Below are positions 24,703 to 32,790 of a stretch of 64,000 bases of DNA, one piece after another (position 1 is the first letter of the stretch; every line of letters begins with the position of its first letter). The stretch is from UBA6016 sp041915365 (GTDB lineage: Bacteria; Campylobacterota; Campylobacteria; Campylobacterales; UBA6016). A program made the position numbers and the translations under genes. The stretch covers positions 1 to 64,000 of the forward strand of contig JAYSBP010000005.1 of the NCBI GenBank assembly GCA_041915365.1. The letters run 5' to 3'. Below the pieces are notes generated by a model. That model saw only the letters and a program-made list of their open reading frames with translations, ran no database searches and was not told where the DNA came from.

Positions 24703-24714
24703 AAGTTTAAACTT
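24703..24714. promoter_or_regulatory. Perfect palindrome in the cstA leader
   Basis: AAGTTTAAACTT is a perfect 12-bp palindrome located 17 bases upstream of the cstA ATG, between a plausible promoter farther upstream on the minus strand (TATAAG near 24729-24734) and the ribosome site. It could be a repressor operator. Nothing here identifies the regulator. Confidence 0.35.
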
Positions 24715-24773
24715 ATGGAATTAAAACTACTTATATGAAGAGTAGTAATGACAACGGCAAGCATACTCCGTAA

Positions 24774-25301
24774 TTATTTAATCAAACCTTTAAAATTTTC
24801 ACGAAATTTAACAACTTTTGGAGCTACTACCGCCATACAGTATCCTTGATATGGGTTGTTCTCAAAATAGTTTTGGTGGTAGTCTTCAGCCTCAAACCAG
24901 TTTTTTAACGGGCAAATCTCCGTGACTATCTTTGTAGATAAGCCATCTTGCACCTTTGCTTTGCTAGCCTCGATGAGTGCTTTTTGGGCTTCATCTTCAT
25001 AGTATATTCCACTTCGATACTGCGTGCCCACGTCTGCACCTTGACGATTTAGCGAGGTTGGGTCATGGATATGCCAAAACACCTCAAGTATTTGCTCCAA
25101 GCTAATAATATCGGCATCAAACTCTACTTTGACGGCTTCGGCATATCCCGTATCGCCTCCACATACTGCTTTGTATGTCGGATTTGGCGTATTACCGTTG
25201 GCGTATCCGCTTATTGCGCTTGCCACCCCTCTCGTACCGCTATACACTGCCTCGATACACCAGAAGCAGCCACCCGCCAATATAATATTTTCTAGCTTCA
25301 T
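24774..25301 (-). CDS. msrA: Peptide methionine-S-sulfoxide reductase MsrA
   Basis: This 175-residue enzyme reduces methionine-S-sulfoxide in proteins with thioredoxin. The catalytic motif AGGCFWCIEAVY starts at residue ~9; SGYANGNTPNPTY, GGDTGYAEAV and HPTSLNRQGADVGTQYRSG-like segments follow (seen here as HDPTSLNRQGADVGTQYRSG). The C-terminal part has no MsrB fusion and few resolving cysteines. It appears to be a single-gene unit, divergent from the toxin-antitoxin pair. Confidence 0.96.
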   Translation of the reverse strand: MKLENIILAGGCFWCIEAVYSGTRGVASAISGYANGNTPNPTYKAVCGGDTGYAEAVKVEFDADIISLEQILEVFWHIHDPTSLNRQGADVGTQYRSGIYYEDEAQKALIEASKAKVQDGLSTKIVTEICPLKNWFEAEDYHQNYFENNPYQGYCMAVVAPKVVKFRENFKGLIK

Positions 25302-25393
25302 TTTGACAACCTTTTTTTATCTTTTTGCGCTATTGTGCCCCGTTTGAGGTAAATATCAAAATAAAAGTAGGCTGTCTTTTTTATTTTCATTTT

Positions 25394-25409
25394 GCACTTG
25401 TGCTATAAT
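25394..25409 (+). promoter_or_regulatory. Promoter and possible operator for the RelE-type module
   Basis: An extended -10 (TGC-TATAAT, 25401-25409) is preceded by the perfect inverted repeat GCACTTGTGC (25394-25403). It lies 30 bases before the antitoxin ATG, with AAGGGG as the ribosome site. Antitoxin autorepression is common in such modules, so the repeat is a candidate operator. Confidence 0.5.
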
Positions 25410-25438
25410 CCACCAACAAACAACAAGGGGACGATAAG

Positions 25439-25651
25439 ATGAGAGCAGTTGAGTTCACTACTACCATTGCGGATAGTTTTATCCCTATTCCAAAGTCCAT
25501 ATCTGAGCTAAAAAACGGTCAAAGCGTCAAAATAATAGCAATGATACAAACACCTGCCGAAGATGAGGCAAAATACCATATCGACAGTATTTTAGCGGGT
25601 ATTGAAGATGCAAAAAACAAAAAAGGTAAAAAGCTGAGGTCTATCGCTTGA
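25439..25651 (+). CDS. Putative antitoxin of a RelE-type module
   Basis: This 70-residue acidic-basic protein overlaps the downstream toxin gene by four bases. Its middle reads IPIPKSISELKNGQSVKIIAM, a beta-rich stretch resembling AbrB- or Phd-like antitoxin starts. The C-terminal half (ILAGIEDAKNKKGKKLRSIA) is probably the toxin-wrapping helix. I do not recognise a named family, so the call rests on size, order and overlap. Confidence 0.65.
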   Translation: MRAVEFTTTIADSFIPIPKSISELKNGQSVKIIAMIQTPAEDEAKYHIDSILAGIEDAKNKKGKKLRSIA

Positions 25652-25986
25652 ACTTCAGTGGCTTCGATGTTTACGAAGGTGAGCATTTTGCCAGGGAGCT
25701 AAAAAAACTATCCAAAAAGTACAAAAATATCAAAAAAGATTGTAAAGCATTCGTAGATTCGATAGAAGACGCAAGCAGTCTGGGCGTAGACATGGGTGGC
25801 GGCTTATACAAAGCTAGAATTGCCAACTCCGACAAAAACAAAGGCAAAAGTGCAGGCTACAGACTAATAAGCTACATAAAAGTCATGGAATCGGAAATAT
25901 GGCTCGTGCACATATATGACAAAAGCGAACTTGAAAACATAACAGAAAATAAACTCGATGAGATTGTTAAAAAGCTATTTTTATAA
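25648..25986 (+). CDS. RelE/ParE-family toxin
   Basis: This 112-residue protein has the RelE-superfamily layout: FARELKKLSKKYKNIKKDCKA at the start, a middle LYKARIANSDKNKGKSAGYR, then LISYIKVMESEIWLVHIYDK, matching the Lys/Arg-rich strand pattern of ribosome-dependent mRNA interferases. The Gly-Tyr-Arg followed by a hydrophobic strand is the usual core. It ends 18 bases before the convergent MmeI-type gene. It is probably a growth-control or defence element. Confidence 0.78.
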   Translation: MNFSGFDVYEGEHFARELKKLSKKYKNIKKDCKAFVDSIEDASSLGVDMGGGLYKARIANSDKNKGKSAGYRLISYIKVMESEIWLVHIYDKSELENITENKLDEIVKKLFL

Positions 25987-26004
25987 AACCAGCTTGTCCC
26001 CTTT

Positions 26005-28719
26005 TTACTTTTTCTTGTCCCTTTTTTTTGGCTTATCAACAACAAGGCTCGTCAATTTTTGATTTAGCTCGAAGAGGTGAGCGACACGTTCGGCATCGGA
26101 TTTGAAGCCCTCTTTGCGGTAGAGTTTGTCTACGGCTTTGTCTATCGTTTCGTGGGCTTTTAGCAGACGGGGCGGCATAGTGAGAGGATTGTATAAGTCG
26201 ACTAGGCTGGAGTCTGGGAATTCGGCTCTTGCGTCTAGTATTTTTTGTGCTAATGCTTCGATGTCGGCTTTTTGTTTTTCGCTCACCTCTAGCGGAAATG
26301 GGAAGTTGTTGTAAACGATTTCGTTTGAGTAGCGATAATCGCTTTTTAGTCGTCCGCAAACATATCTCATCCAATCCATGTGTATTTTTGAAGTCAAAAT
26401 ACCAAAATGATAAAGCGTAGCATTTGGAATTATTGAAGCTGTATTATTAGAAATACTATCTTTTGTAAAAAATCCCATCGGAATATAGTCTCGATTTTCA
26501 GATGATGTAAGTGGAATGAACACATAATCGCTGTCTGGCTGCCTATCTTCGCCAAACAACATTGGAGTTTTGGCTAGTTTTTTCGTAGCCTCACGATTGC
26601 TTTCGCTTCTTAACTTTTTGACATTTTCCACTCTCTCCAAAACTTTCGGCATCGCTTTTAGTTCATTTGGTGGACAATCTTTGAGCCAAATGCAATATCT
26701 ATTTTTGCCGTTTAGATATTCTTTTGCGGAAATAAGCGGTTTGATGCATTTGTCGGCTTTTGGCTCCAGCTTCAAAAACTCATTTTTTTCATCTTCAGTA
26801 AAAAGTAGATTGCCACCATCGTTTGGCATACTGCCGAATACTATTTGAGGTACAAAGTTTTGGATATGAGTTCTCTTTGAGGAGACAAAAAAGTCACTTC
26901 CTGCTACCAAGTAAGGATTGATATTATTTACTATTATTTCATGTGGCTCGGATTTGACTGTTTCGTATTCAAATAGCTTTTTGTTGGTCGTATCATACGC
27001 CGCAAAGCCTATGATGACGCAAAATACGGCGGCATTTCGTTTGGCCTCGTTGCTCCATTTGAAAGTCTTGTGGGCGAAGTGGATTTTGATATGGTAGCGA
27101 TTAAATAGCACTTGCCATAGTACACCTACCTGTTCGCCTTGCGTGATGGAGTTTGTCGATACTAGTGCGGCTTTGGTCGCTCGTCCTTGCATATACTGAG
27201 CTGATTTGATATACCAAGCAGAGACAAAGTCAAGCTCTTTTGCGTTTTTTACACCCGCAAAGACGCTCTCCATATCGTCTTTTTGCTCTTTTGCCATTTC
27301 ACTTTTGCCAAGAAACGGTGGATTACCGATAATATAGCTTATCTCTACACCCTCAAGCACTTTTTCCCAATTCTCTCTAAGTGCATTGATATTGAAGATA
27401 TTGGCGCTGTCTCGTATCGGGATATTAAACTGCGGTTCACCGAAAATCTGCGCAAATACGAGGCTCATCTGATGTTCGATGAGCAGCATAGCCGTCGCCG
27501 TGATACGGGAGGGTAGCTCCTCTATCTCAAAGCCGTAGAACTGCTCTATGTGTACGAGTTGGAGTAACGAGCCTAGCTCTTTTAGCACTTCAAATTCTAG
27601 TAGTTTTAGCTCACGGTATGAGATGACTAGGAAGTTGCCGCTACCGCATGCAGGGTCTAGAAATCGTAAGTTGGCTATACGGTTGTGAAATTTTTGGAGT
27701 TGGATTTTGTTCTTTTTGATTTTGTGGAACTCTTCCCAAAGCTCATCGAGAAATAGCGGTTTTATCGCTTTGAGGATATTTCGCTCACTTGTGAAGTGCG
27801 CTCCTAGCTCACCTCTCTTGCCCACATCCATAGAGGCTTGAAACATAGAGCCAAATATCGCCGGAGATATGACGCTCCAGTCGAAGTCGCAAGCGTCTAG
27901 CATCATCTCACGCATTGAGCGGTCGAAGCTCGCTATCTTGATTTGTTCGCTAAAAATTGAGCCATTGACATACGGGAATTGCGCTAGGCTCTCGTCTATA
28001 TTTTTGGCTCTTTTGCTCTCTGGCGTATCTAGGAGCTGAAAGAGGTAGGCTATTTGTGAGCCTAGATTTCGCCCCTCTTCGTCGGTCTGTGTCTCGATAA
28101 ACTCACGAAAAATATTTTTGGCAAATATCCCCGTATCCTCTGCAAACATCAAAAACAAAAGGCGTGTCAAATACAGCTCTAGGTCGTGCCCCTCGTAGCC
28201 GTTTTGCAGTAGTTTGTCGTGGAGCTTGCCCATTAGCTCTGCGGCCTCTCTATTGGTCGGCTCTTCTGCTTTGTAGGTTTTTTTCTTGTAGCCTGCGATA
28301 AATCCGAAAAGCTCTATATTGTTGGAAAGCTCGGAGAGCGTGAAGTGATACTCTTTGCCCTCGTCAAGGTCGTAAAGCTCGAAGTTTGCAAAGTCGCACA
28401 CGAGGACGTATTTTGGCAGGTCTCGCTCTAACATATTTGGGAAATACTCGTAAGCTTGCGTTTTGGCTTTTCGTAGGTCTTTGCCAAAGCTCTTGTGTTC
28501 GATGAGCAGCTGACCTTTCCAAAAGAGGTCAATAAAGCCCTGAGAGCCGCCTAGTTTTTTGATAGGCTCTTCAAAAGTCGCCACACGGCGGCGGGATATA
28601 TCAAATATCTGGAAAAACTCATTCCAAAAAGTATGCGCTTCACCTCGTTCGTGCGTTGCACCACTCCACTCTTTTTGGAATTTTATAGCTCTGTTTCGTA
28701 TCTCGCCTAGACTTATCAT
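26005..28719 (-). CDS. MmeI-type single-chain restriction-modification enzyme (type IIL/IIG)
   Basis: The 904-residue protein combines endonuclease, methyltransferase and target recognition in one chain. The N-terminal nuclease motif is D64-x9-E74-H-K76 (DLFWKGQLLIEHK), the same spacing as in MmeI. A helical spacer follows, then the methyltransferase with motif I LDPACGSGNFL (about 355) and motif IV NPPF (about 465), pointing to N6-adenine methylation. A target-recognition domain (about 600-830) and C-terminal helices end it. All key residues are present, so it should be active. Its recognition sequence cannot be read from here. It neighbours the RelE-type pair in a likely acquired pocket. 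Confidence 0.92.
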   Translation of the reverse strand: MISLGEIRNRAIKFQKEWSGATHERGEAHTFWNEFFQIFDISRRRVATFEEPIKKLGGSQGFIDLFWKGQLLIEHKSFGKDLRKAKTQAYEYFPNMLERDLPKYVLVCDFANFELYDLDEGKEYHFTLSELSNNIELFGFIAGYKKKTYKAEEPTNREAAELMGKLHDKLLQNGYEGHDLELYLTRLLFLMFAEDTGIFAKNIFREFIETQTDEEGRNLGSQIAYLFQLLDTPESKRAKNIDESLAQFPYVNGSIFSEQIKIASFDRSMREMMLDACDFDWSVISPAIFGSMFQASMDVGKRGELGAHFTSERNILKAIKPLFLDELWEEFHKIKKNKIQLQKFHNRIANLRFLDPACGSGNFLVISYRELKLLEFEVLKELGSLLQLVHIEQFYGFEIEELPSRITATAMLLIEHQMSLVFAQIFGEPQFNIPIRDSANIFNINALRENWEKVLEGVEISYIIGNPPFLGKSEMAKEQKDDMESVFAGVKNAKELDFVSAWYIKSAQYMQGRATKAALVSTNSITQGEQVGVLWQVLFNRYHIKIHFAHKTFKWSNEAKRNAAVFCVIIGFAAYDTTNKKLFEYETVKSEPHEIIVNNINPYLVAGSDFFVSSKRTHIQNFVPQIVFGSMPNDGGNLLFTEDEKNEFLKLEPKADKCIKPLISAKEYLNGKNRYCIWLKDCPPNELKAMPKVLERVENVKKLRSESNREATKKLAKTPMLFGEDRQPDSDYVFIPLTSSENRDYIPMGFFTKDSISNNTASIIPNATLYHFGILTSKIHMDWMRYVCGRLKSDYRYSNEIVYNNFPFPLEVSEKQKADIEALAQKILDARAEFPDSSLVDLYNPLTMPPRLLKAHETIDKAVDKLYRKEGFKSDAERVAHLFELNQKLTSLVVDKPKKRDKKK

Positions 28720-28721
28720 CG

Positions 28722-29519
28722 TTATTTCGCTCTAAAAGCCTCATCCCCAAATCTTATTTTTTGCCCCTCTGTAAGCGCAAAGTCCACTTCTCCTTTGCCA
28801 AAGAGCATTGCGATAGAAGAGCCCATTTCAAATCTCCCTATCTCGTCACCTTTTTTGAGTGTTATATTCTCATAGTGATACAACGAGTATACGTCTTTGT
28901 CAGCATTTGTTTGTATACGCTCATCCCAGTTTATTACTATTCTGCCGACATTGAGAGCGCCGACAAATACCATATAAAATACCCCAAAAGATGCTTCAAG
29001 AGCTACAACTACACGCTCATTTTTTGCAAAAAGCCCATCTATGGAGTTTAGTGCCGGGTCGTTGACGGGATACAAAGCCCCCGGAATATGCAAAGCGTAT
29101 AGCACTTTTGCGTCGCATGGAGCATGAAATCTGTGGTAGTCTTTTGGCGATAAGTATAGATTTGCGAAGCCGCCACCCTCTAGTGCTTCCGCTTTTTCGT
29201 CGGAGTTTAGCAACTCGGCTAGGCTGTAAGTTTTGCCTTTTATCTGCAGTATTTGCCCGTTTTCTATGGTTCCAAAGTTTGTCACCCTGCAATCTGCCGG
29301 GGCTACTAGCGAGTTTTCGCCACCCTTTAGCTCTCTTGGCTTTACGAGTTTTCTGGTAAACAGCGCATTGAGGCTTTTGTAGCTCTCTATAGGCTCGTGT
29401 TCATCTAGCGAGATGTCAAAGATGCGAATATATGTTTTGTTGATTAGGTTTTGTATTGAAGGTGAAAATTCGGTATCTGCGAAGCGTCCGAACTGTTTTG
29501 AGATAAAATGCGAAAACAT
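28722..29519 (-). CDS. psd: Phosphatidylserine decarboxylase
   Basis: This 265-residue pyruvoyl enzyme makes phosphatidylethanolamine at the inner membrane. The motif KDYHRFHAPCDAKV (catalytic His) and the self-cleavage region FEMGSSIAMLFGKGEVDF near residue 230 are visible; the usual LGST is MGSS, which keeps the Gly-Ser cleavage pair. The length is normal for the family. It starts divergently from the lipid transporter operon and ends two bases from the MmeI-type gene. Confidence 0.95.
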   Translation of the reverse strand: MFSHFISKQFGRFADTEFSPSIQNLINKTYIRIFDISLDEHEPIESYKSLNALFTRKLVKPRELKGGENSLVAPADCRVTNFGTIENGQILQIKGKTYSLAELLNSDEKAEALEGGGFANLYLSPKDYHRFHAPCDAKVLYALHIPGALYPVNDPALNSIDGLFAKNERVVVALEASFGVFYMVFVGALNVGRIVINWDERIQTNADKDVYSLYHYENITLKKGDEIGRFEMGSSIAMLFGKGEVDFALTEGQKIRFGDEAFRAK

Positions 29520-29548
29520 AAGGTAACCTTTTTTAAAATTAATACAAT

Positions 29549-29554
29549 TATAAT
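29549..29554 (+). promoter_or_regulatory. -10 element of the mla operon
   Basis: TATAAT lies 29 bases before the GTG start of the STAS-permease gene, with AAGGAG at 29573-29578 as ribosome site. It is in the 63-base gap shared with divergent psd. Confidence 0.5.
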
Positions 29555-29582
29555 CTATGAAAGCGGAAAGTAAAGGAGCGCA

Positions 29583-30692
29583 GTGAAAGATACTGTTTTT
29601 GTCGCTAGATTGAACGATGATGCGCTCGATATTACCCTCTTGGGAGAATGGAGTACGCCTACGCTCAAGAGCAAAATGGATGCCCTGAACTCTACGGTAA
29701 ACTCCGCATCGGTTTGTCGTGTGCGGATTGATTTTTCAAATCTCACTTCTTTGGACAGCGCTTCAGCCTTGTTTTTCAAAGGGCTAAAACAGAACAATGC
29801 AAAAGTAAGACTTTTGGGATTCTCGCCCAAAGCAAGGTCGCTTTTTAGGCTTATAGTCAGGCATACAAGGGCAAAATCAGAATATAACGACACCATAAAG
29901 AGAACGGTTTTGGACAGTCTTGGCTATAGGGTTCATTCAAAGATTTCCGATTTCCTATCTTACGCCGAGTTTTTCGGAAGGCTTATCATTTACTCCAAGG
30001 GTTTATTCAAAGGGCGCAACTTTCGACTGCGCTCGGTGGTAAAACATATCGAAACATCATCCATTACGGCGCTTCCCATAGTGGCTCTTAGCGCTTTTCT
30101 TATAGGTGTCGTCGTTACATATCAAGGGGCATTGCAACTCGAGAGATTTGGCGCAGCGATATTTACGGTTGATTTGGCGGGCATATCTATCACTAGAGAG
30201 CTGGCTCCGCTGCTTACCGCCGTTGTTATAGCTGGCCGTAGCGGGGCTAGCTATACCTCCGAGATAGGGGTCATGAAAATCACCGAAGAGATAGATGCGA
30301 TGAGGGCGATGGGGCTTAGTCCATATTATTTTCTTGCTTTCCCTCGTATTTTGGCGCTTACTTTTACTCTTTGGCTTGTGATATTTTTTGCGGATGCGGT
30401 CGCAATCATGGGGGCTATGGTTGTGGCAAAACTACAACTTGAAATCAGTTATAGCGAGTTTTTGGATAGATTGCATACTACACTGGCTTTGAAGCATATT
30501 TTGGTCGGTGTTTTGAAAGCCCCGTTTTTTGCCTTCTTGATTGCATCTATAGGGATTTTTAGGGGGCTACAGGTTCAAAAAAATAGCGAAAGTATAGGGA
30601 TAATGACTACACACAGCGTCGTTAACTCCATCTTTGCGGTCATAGCTTGCGATGCTCTTTTTGCCGTTATGTTTACAAGGCTTGGGATATGA
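29583..30692 (+). CDS. mlaE: MlaE-family lipid ABC permease with fused N-terminal STAS domain
   Basis: The 369-residue protein has an N-terminal STAS domain (about 1-95, LNDDALDITLLGEWSTPTL and VCRVRIDFSNLTSLDSASAL), equivalent to separate MlaB of E. coli, fused to an MlaE permease with about six membrane segments. The permease motif GRSGASYTSEIGVMKITEEI is clear. Together with MlaF and MlaD it moves phospholipids between the membranes. The start is GTG with AAGGAG five bases upstream. The downstream ATPase overlaps by ATGA. In C. jejuni related genes are known as iamB/iamA. Confidence 0.94.
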   Translation: MKDTVFVARLNDDALDITLLGEWSTPTLKSKMDALNSTVNSASVCRVRIDFSNLTSLDSASALFFKGLKQNNAKVRLLGFSPKARSLFRLIVRHTRAKSEYNDTIKRTVLDSLGYRVHSKISDFLSYAEFFGRLIIYSKGLFKGRNFRLRSVVKHIETSSITALPIVALSAFLIGVVVTYQGALQLERFGAAIFTVDLAGISITRELAPLLTAVVIAGRSGASYTSEIGVMKITEEIDAMRAMGLSPYYFLAFPRILALTFTLWLVIFFADAVAIMGAMVVAKLQLEISYSEFLDRLHTTLALKHILVGVLKAPFFAFLIASIGIFRGLQVQKNSESIGIMTTHSVVNSIFAVIACDALFAVMFTRLGI

Positions 30693-31420
30693 GTATAGTC
30701 AGAGCCGTCGATATTACAACCCGCTTTGGAGACAGGGTTGTTCATGACTCCATATCGTTTGAGGTGGAAGAGGGTGAGATATTTACCGTCATAGGGTCGT
30801 CAGGGGCAGGGAAGTCCACCCTTTTGAGGGAGCTTATTATGCTTGAGCGCCCTTATTCTGGGAATATTGAGGTACTTGGACGAGATATTTTGAGCATGGA
30901 TGAACCGCAAGCAAAAGATTTTTCAAAAAACTGGGGGGTATTGTTTCAATCATCGGCTCTATTTTCCTCCCTAACGGTGGAAGAGAATATTACCCTTGTG
31001 CTAAAAGAGCATGCCGGACTTGACGGTGTATTTGCCAAAGAGCTTGCCGGATACAAAATTTCCCTTGTCGGACTCCCATCTTTTGCGGCAAGTCTATATC
31101 CGGGGCAGCTATCCGGCGGTATGAAAAAAAGAGCCGCTCTCGCTAGGGCGCTTGCCCTTGAGCCGTCACTCCTCTTTTTGGATGAGCCCACAAGCGGCCT
31201 AGATCCTATATCTTCAAGGGGTTTTGACGAGCTGATACTCTCCCTCAAGGGTGCTTTGGGGCTCACTTTTGTTATAGTTAGTCATGATGTGCATACGGTT
31301 ACGGATATTTCCGATAAAATAATGGCTTTACACGGCGGCAAAATAGTGTTTTTAGGACAGCCGCAGGATGCTATGAATAGCAAGCATCCGTTTTTGAAAA
31401 GCTTTTTTGATACAAAATAG
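30689..31420 (+). CDS. mlaF: MlaF-family ABC transporter ATPase
   Basis: This ~243-residue ATPase has Walker A (GSSGAGKSTLLREL), Q-loop (VLFQSSALF), signature (LSGGMKKRAALARALAL), Walker B (LLFLDEPTSGLDP) and switch His (VSHDVHT). It powers the MlaE permease. The ATG at 30689 overlaps the permease stop (ATGA); a longer reading frame exists upstream but has no reason to be used. The MCE-domain gene follows after six bases. Confidence 0.96.
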   Translation: MSIVRAVDITTRFGDRVVHDSISFEVEEGEIFTVIGSSGAGKSTLLRELIMLERPYSGNIEVLGRDILSMDEPQAKDFSKNWGVLFQSSALFSSLTVEENITLVLKEHAGLDGVFAKELAGYKISLVGLPSFAASLYPGQLSGGMKKRAALARALALEPSLLFLDEPTSGLDPISSRGFDELILSLKGALGLTFVIVSHDVHTVTDISDKIMALHGGKIVFLGQPQDAMNSKHPFLKSFFDTK

Positions 31421-31426
31421 GGGCAG

Positions 31427-32287
31427 ATGGTGGAGAGTAAGGCAAATTATACGCTTGTCGGTATTTTTGCGGTTGTGTTTTTGTCGGCTTTTGCCGTCGC
31501 CGTTTTGTGGTTTGGAAAGTTCGGCGTCAAAGATGATTATGAGCTTTACCGTGTGTTTGCGACAGAATCGGTCTCGGGGCTCAACGTAGAAGCACAGGTA
31601 AAATATCGCGGTGTCGTCGTAGGCAAGGTGTATGAGATAAAAATCAACGAAGAAAATAGCGAACTAATCGAGCTAATCCTAAAAATCAAAAAAGGGACGC
31701 CGATAAGGACAAGTTCGGTAGCGGCGCTCAAACCGCAAGGGGTTACTGGGCTTAGCTTCGTCGATATAAAACCAGGTGACGCAAAGTCTGCCTTGCTAGT
31801 CACGGATGGACAAAAGATACCGACCATTAAGTATAGTGAATCTATTTTTAGCAAGCTTGACTCCTCTTTTTCTAGTATGAGCGATAGGGTTGCTAGTATT
31901 TTGTTTAAGATGGATTCTCTTTTGAACGACAAAAATATGGAAGAGCTGACAAAAACCATACAAAACCTTCAGATGGCGACAGCGCAAATAGCTGCACTCA
32001 CGGAGGAGTCAAGCGGCTTGCCGACACAGACCAAGGAGCTATTAAAAAAACTCTCAGCCACCGTAGACTCTGCAAATGGAACTATCTCAAAGGTCGATAC
32101 GGCCATCAAGCGTGGTGATTTTGACTACAAAAAAGATATTACAAAAGTCAGTACGGATACGCAAAAACTAATATCGGATATGAGGGAGCTTGTGAGCGAG
32201 TCAAACTCGCTCGTAAAAGAGTTGCAAAAAAATCCGAGTTCAATAATTTTTAATAACAAAGAGATGCGAGAGGGGCCAGGAGAGTGA
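31427..32287 (+). CDS. mlaD: MlaD/MCE-domain substrate-binding protein
   Basis: This 286-residue protein has one N-terminal membrane anchor (about 8-28), an MCE domain (about 35-115, VKYRGVVVGKVYEIKIN and GVTGLSFVDI), and a long helical C-terminal region of about 150 residues. It should form a hexameric ring in the periplasm that carries lipid to or from the permease. It lies between the ATPase and the auxiliary lipoprotein, the stop overlapping the next start by four bases. Confidence 0.95.
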   Translation: MVESKANYTLVGIFAVVFLSAFAVAVLWFGKFGVKDDYELYRVFATESVSGLNVEAQVKYRGVVVGKVYEIKINEENSELIELILKIKKGTPIRTSSVAALKPQGVTGLSFVDIKPGDAKSALLVTDGQKIPTIKYSESIFSKLDSSFSSMSDRVASILFKMDSLLNDKNMEELTKTIQNLQMATAQIAALTEESSGLPTQTKELLKKLSATVDSANGTISKVDTAIKRGDFDYKKDITKVSTDTQKLISDMRELVSESNSLVKELQKNPSSIIFNNKEMREGPGE

Positions 32288-32790
32288 AAAAAACATATTT
32301 TTTAGTTGCTTTGTCTTTGCTACTTGGCGGATGTATGCAAAAGGGCGAGACCGTATTTTATATGCCGACTTTGAAAATCGACGCAAACAGCTCAAAAAAT
32401 ACGCAATCCATCCAGCTTTCTAGCGTTTCGTATCTAGCGTCCGACAAAATTTGGTACAAAAAAGATGGGTTATTTTTGCATTACAGCCGTTCCTTTTTGG
32501 CAAAAAACTACAAAGAGTATCTGGCTGACGTGCTTGAGGGATGCTGTGCGGATGGCAAACTCTCTGTTAGAATTATCGATGCTTATCAGTTGTATGAAAA
32601 CGACAAGAGCTCATATATGCTAATCGCAAAAGTAGAATACGAAACAAATAGTGGCAAAAAAACATATAAAGTTTTTGAGATAAAAAAAGACGGTTTCGGT
32701 GTTGGGCCATCACAGGCGGTAAAAGGGCTGGAAGCGGCTTCGTATGGGCTTAGAGAGAAAATAATTACTGAATTTGGCGGTAAAAAGTAA
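32284..32790 (+). CDS. ABC-type transport auxiliary lipoprotein (PqiC/Mla-associated)
   Basis: The 168-residue precursor has a lipobox LLLGGC with Cys17 and a folded domain resembling the ABC-transport auxiliary lipoproteins that accompany MCE systems (YLASDKIWYKKDGLFLHYS, then FLAKNYKEYLADVL). It is probably anchored in the outer membrane, receiving or passing on lipids. The start is GTG overlapping the mlaD stop. The exact family rests on its layout and position. Confidence 0.82.
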   Translation: MKKTYFLVALSLLLGGCMQKGETVFYMPTLKIDANSSKNTQSIQLSSVSYLASDKIWYKKDGLFLHYSRSFLAKNYKEYLADVLEGCCADGKLSVRIIDAYQLYENDKSSYMLIAKVEYETNSGKKTYKVFEIKKDGFGVGPSQAVKGLEAASYGLREKIITEFGGKK

